This document shows, piece by piece, positions 60,601 to 64,000 of a stretch of DNA of 64,000 nt. Positions within the stretch are counted from its first letter, which is position 1. Every line of letters begins with the position of its first letter. Below the pieces are notes generated by a model. The model did no database searches, was not told where the DNA came from, and saw only the letters and a list, made by a program, of their open reading frames with translations. Source of the DNA: Struthidea cinerea (Eukaryota; Chordata; Aves; Passeriformes; Corcoracidae). The position numbers and the translations under genes were made by a program. The stretch spans positions 310,001 to 374,000 of the forward strand of contig VZTI01001818.1 in assembly GCA_013397865.1 (NCBI GenBank), written 5' to 3'.

Positions 60601-63600
60601 GTATGTTTTAAGAGCATAGCATGGCCCTAAGAAAACAACTTACCATTTAATATGCTTAACATACCAAGTTCTGGTTGCATGGTACTTGTCACTACCTTCT
60701 TTAATTTAGCATAGATATCAAATGGAAAGAACATATCAGAAGAACATTTTTGGCAGCAGATTTTGGATAACACATTCTTTTGCAATGCAGACATATAACA
60801 TAACTGATTAGCCCTCTGCTCAGCTGTGATCATAGCACAGTTTGCAGAAAAAGAAGCATAACATTATAAAAGCATAATATTTCAGTGAGCACTTGAAAAG
60901 AATGACATGTGAAATATATTTGCATCACCTAGAGAACAAACACCCTTCAATGGAAGAATAAGTTAATGAGCAACTTTTAAAGCGCTAACTAAACATCTAG
61001 TCTAAGGTATGGTTATCCTTCTTCTCCCTACTGACTCTACTATAACCTACCTGGCTTCACAGTGGTAAATAGATAGATACAGTGAGTGGGTAAGTAGTAA
61101 GTAGAAAAAGCAGCCAAGGTGAATCTGTCTTGATATGGTAGGGCTAAGTGGCTAGGATTATTAATAAAATAAATAATCCCAGATGAAGTAACTATCATTA
61201 GATATCAGTTTCTGGTTTTTGCCTCCACATCATTTAGAAAACGTATCTGCAATTCTAAAATATCTTTCTCATGTGCTTTCTCAAGATGATCAGAATTAGA
61301 AATGCAAGATACGCAAAATATTCAGCAATTACAAGTCGATTTTGTCCAGACTACTGTTTTTAGGAAGACTTAGAGAGACTGCTGAAATCATGGGTTTATT
61401 TGTACTGCATGGGATGTTTGCTTAAGAATTGTTACAGGCTAGTATCAATAAGAGAGCCAGACTGAAACATTCTGTAAATTAAGAATTTGTATTTTCTTTT
61501 TCAAATGCAGGTAGAAACTTCATAGCTATTTGCTGAACAGATACAAAATAAACCAAGGGAATTATCATGTTCACTTGCTAACACCTCTCTGTGAAAATTG
61601 AGAGGATATTTTTTGGTTGAGATGCACTTGAATGACTAATAAGGACTCACAACTTGCTCTGTGTCCCTCATAGTCAAAGAACGACATTTACTGGGCCAGT
61701 GAAATCTGACTGCCTGGATCAAGTTGACTTGTATTGTGATACTCACTAGCTCAACAGAAAGGGGAAGTAACCTGAGCCCTTAAAAAAAAAAAAATCTATT
61801 CATGAGAGCATTTTTTTGTTCCATTCCAGAAAAGGTCTCATTGCAGTCTTCAATAAGCTCTTTATCCAAATGTTATTATATTCATGGAAGTGAGGCTGCC
61901 TTAAGTGAAAAAGATGAGAGAGACAGAAAACACTTATGTGAAATGCTGTGATATTTGCCTTGCTGCTTTCACTGTACACAGTGAGTGCTCAAGACATTAT
62001 TGAGGCCCATGACTGGATTCTATCTTGCAGCACTTCTCCCTTTTAAAATCCATGTTGCAAGGATTTTCTCTACATCTCAAATTTTCAACAAATCTCTGTT
62101 TTCTAAAGCTTAGAGATGCATAGCAAAAAATTCATAGAAAATATATTGTATGGCAGCTCATGGTTATGTGTAAAATATGTCTGCATTCTCTGCCCTATAG
62201 AATTACTGAATATCAGTCCTTTTTTCCAGTGCCAGCATTGGAAACAAGGAACTGACCTATTAAAGTCAACAGAGTCAAACATGGTAAGAGATGATGTGAC
62301 AGGAGAATCATATCCTTTATCATTCTCTACCTCCCTCACCAAAGAAAGAGCATTTTCAGTTTTAATCTACATTCATTAATGCCGCTGGATTTTAGATGTT
62401 GTACACAGAGTCAGCTCAAGTGTACTAATAATTAGTGGTCCTCCAATGGGACACACCTCTTGTATTGTATCCATGAAGAAAATACTGCTGAGAGCACTGA
62501 TGATGTTTCATTCCCCTCCTATCAACTTCATGTTATTTATTGGCATCACTTGTAATGGTACTATTGTTCTCAAAATATCATGTCCTTTTCCATCCAATGT
62601 GTGTTATTTTCCTACTTATGAAGACTTTTCTTTCTAGCAAATCTTTCCTATTATATTGTTTAGAGTTCTGTAAAGGTCCATTTCTGTCCCCGTTGTTGAG
62701 CACTTTCACTTGTAGCTGAGATTAAAAGAGCACTCAACATCTTCAGTGAAAGCTCTTTGCCTTGCAGGATTGATCCTTTTGTTGTTTCCTTGCAGGATTG
62801 ATCCTTTTGTTTCCTTTCTTCTTCATCCTGTCATTTCTGTACCTCTATAGAAGGGGGAAGGGTCAACTCCTCCTCCATCTCCTTTTCACTACTCTTTCAT
62901 TGGAAGAGGATAGAAAGTTTTGCAAAAGACAGAAAAATATCTGTATAATGCAGGAGCAATGCTGTCCTGTTGCATACCACCCAGCACTTCCCTGACTCCA
63001 GGTTCCAGTGTAAAGGGGATCATGCCATGCTACCATTTTAAAAAATGTCCTGGAGATCAATGAAGACCAGTTAAAGGTATTAAGCAGAAGATGTGCAAGT
63101 CTGAGTTGGGGAGGGACCATATATTTTTGGAAGACAGCATACCAAAACTTTACTCTTGGCCTTCTGTGATCGCAGGCATGTTCTTGCATACCTACTCACT
63201 TCTGCAAGATGGACCAAAGAGCCTTCTTATTTGTCTCAGTTATGAAATTTTTGAAAATTCCCATTTCAGAAAAAGAATTCTGATTCCAAATAGACATTTG
63301 ATCTTATTTATTGGCAAAGTAAATAGGCTCATGTAACAGGATTTTGAGGGGGCAAAAATCCCCGCACCCCCAAAAAACCCAAAACGTTCTGAAATGCTAT
63401 CAGGGATTAAGTTGTGACACTATGTGTAAAATGGGATTTCATGTTTTTCGTGTTTTGTGTTCAATATATCTCATCTTTCATTTAGAAAATCTTGATCAAG
63501 CCTGAGGTTTTCTTCATTTCTCTGTAGGAAAATTTATCTTTGGTTTGTAAGGAATGTGCGCTTCACAGAGGCAATAAAAATTTGAATTATTTTGTTGTGT

Positions 63601-64000
63601 ACTCAAACAAGTGAATATTTTATGCTTTCACTGAATTTCCAAAGTGTTCTCAGCAGTTTTATCATCCATATAAAATGCCTGGTGCTATACATTGTATGGA
63701 AAATTTCCATATGGAGGAGTACTAAGTGAAAGATTATAAGTGTTTTAGTAATCCTGGTTCTGGAAGGCAGATTTGAAGAAGTGTGGTTTTGCAGTACGGG
63801 AAACAGGTACAACATTTTGAAACTGAATCAGCTGCATACTAATCAGGACACTTTCAAATAAATCGTCCCAGGCTTATGCTATATATCTACAAACTACACC
63901 ATATCATTGTATGCATTGTGCTGTTAAACTAATGGATCAATTTTTAGAGTAGAAGGGTGGCAGGCCAATGTCTTGGTACATATTTGAATTGCTTACTAAT
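57664..64000. other. Unique non-coding DNA, no gene seen
   Basis: A/T-rich to the end of the window. It contains a 28-bp tandem duplication (listed separately). No exon, RNA gene or repeat family was recognised. The 97-, 87- and 108-codon frames (59545, 62116, 62863) have no domain, and the last two overlap other frames on the opposite strand. Confidence 0.55.
62760..62809. repeat. Tandem duplication, 28-bp period
   Basis: CCTTGCAGGATTGATCCTTT begins at 62760 and again at 62788. The match runs for about 22 bases of each unit with no difference. Confidence 0.9.

Noticed and set aside
1..64000. CRISPR arrays, operons, prophage or other prokaryotic systems
   Set aside because: The repeats and composition are those of a bird nuclear genome; no regularly spaced direct repeats or prokaryotic gene organisation are present.

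Overview
This window looks like non-coding nuclear DNA from a bird. It is A/T-rich throughout, and I find no host protein-coding exon, tRNA or rRNA that I can defend. The diagnosis rests on the interspersed repeats. Several copies are CR1 LINEs, the dominant avian/reptilian retrotransposon, with the diagnostic 3' end of ATTCTATG-type octamers and the familiar CR1 body text. The rest are solo long terminal repeats (LTRs) of avian endogenous retroviruses (ERVs). Several LTRs look songbird-like to me, but that is an impression, not proof. The window reads as a gene desert or the inside of a very long intron.

Layout: 1-3524 is unique A/T-rich DNA. A solo LTR (plus strand) lies at 3525-3981, and a GC-rich ERVK-like solo LTR (minus) at 8413-8839. 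A (CCCTT)n polypyrimidine tract sits at 11539-11667. A CR1 cluster spans 14661-16450: a sense reverse-transcriptase piece, an antisense 3'-end pair, then a sense 3' end. A 371-bp LTR with a 6-bp target-site duplication (TSD) is at 19465-19835. An unusual 692-bp LTR with long terminal inverted repeats and an internal primer-binding-site-like sequence is at 24373-25064. A longer LTR-like block with a TATA box and a C-rich tract is at about 29343-30104. An old MIR-like SINE is at about 34645-34810, a perfect 19-bp-arm hairpin at 35403-35445 and a perfect 47-bp tandem duplication at 39599-39694. A second copy of the first LTR lies inverted at 46747-47207. Further CR1 pieces are at 50341-50728, 55085-55735 and 57038-57663. 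The remainder is unique sequence, some of which could be conserved regulatory DNA, though that cannot be shown from one genome.

Nothing here acts as a pathway or operon. The elements are independent, decayed insertions, and all the CR1 coding remnants are broken. The longest open frames (about 125-136 codons) are about what chance gives in 64 kb of such DNA, or fall inside repeats. I did not find a previously undescribed system. The most informative oddities are the LTR with the internal primer-binding-site-like sequence, the inverted LTR pair 43 kb apart, and the perfect hairpin.
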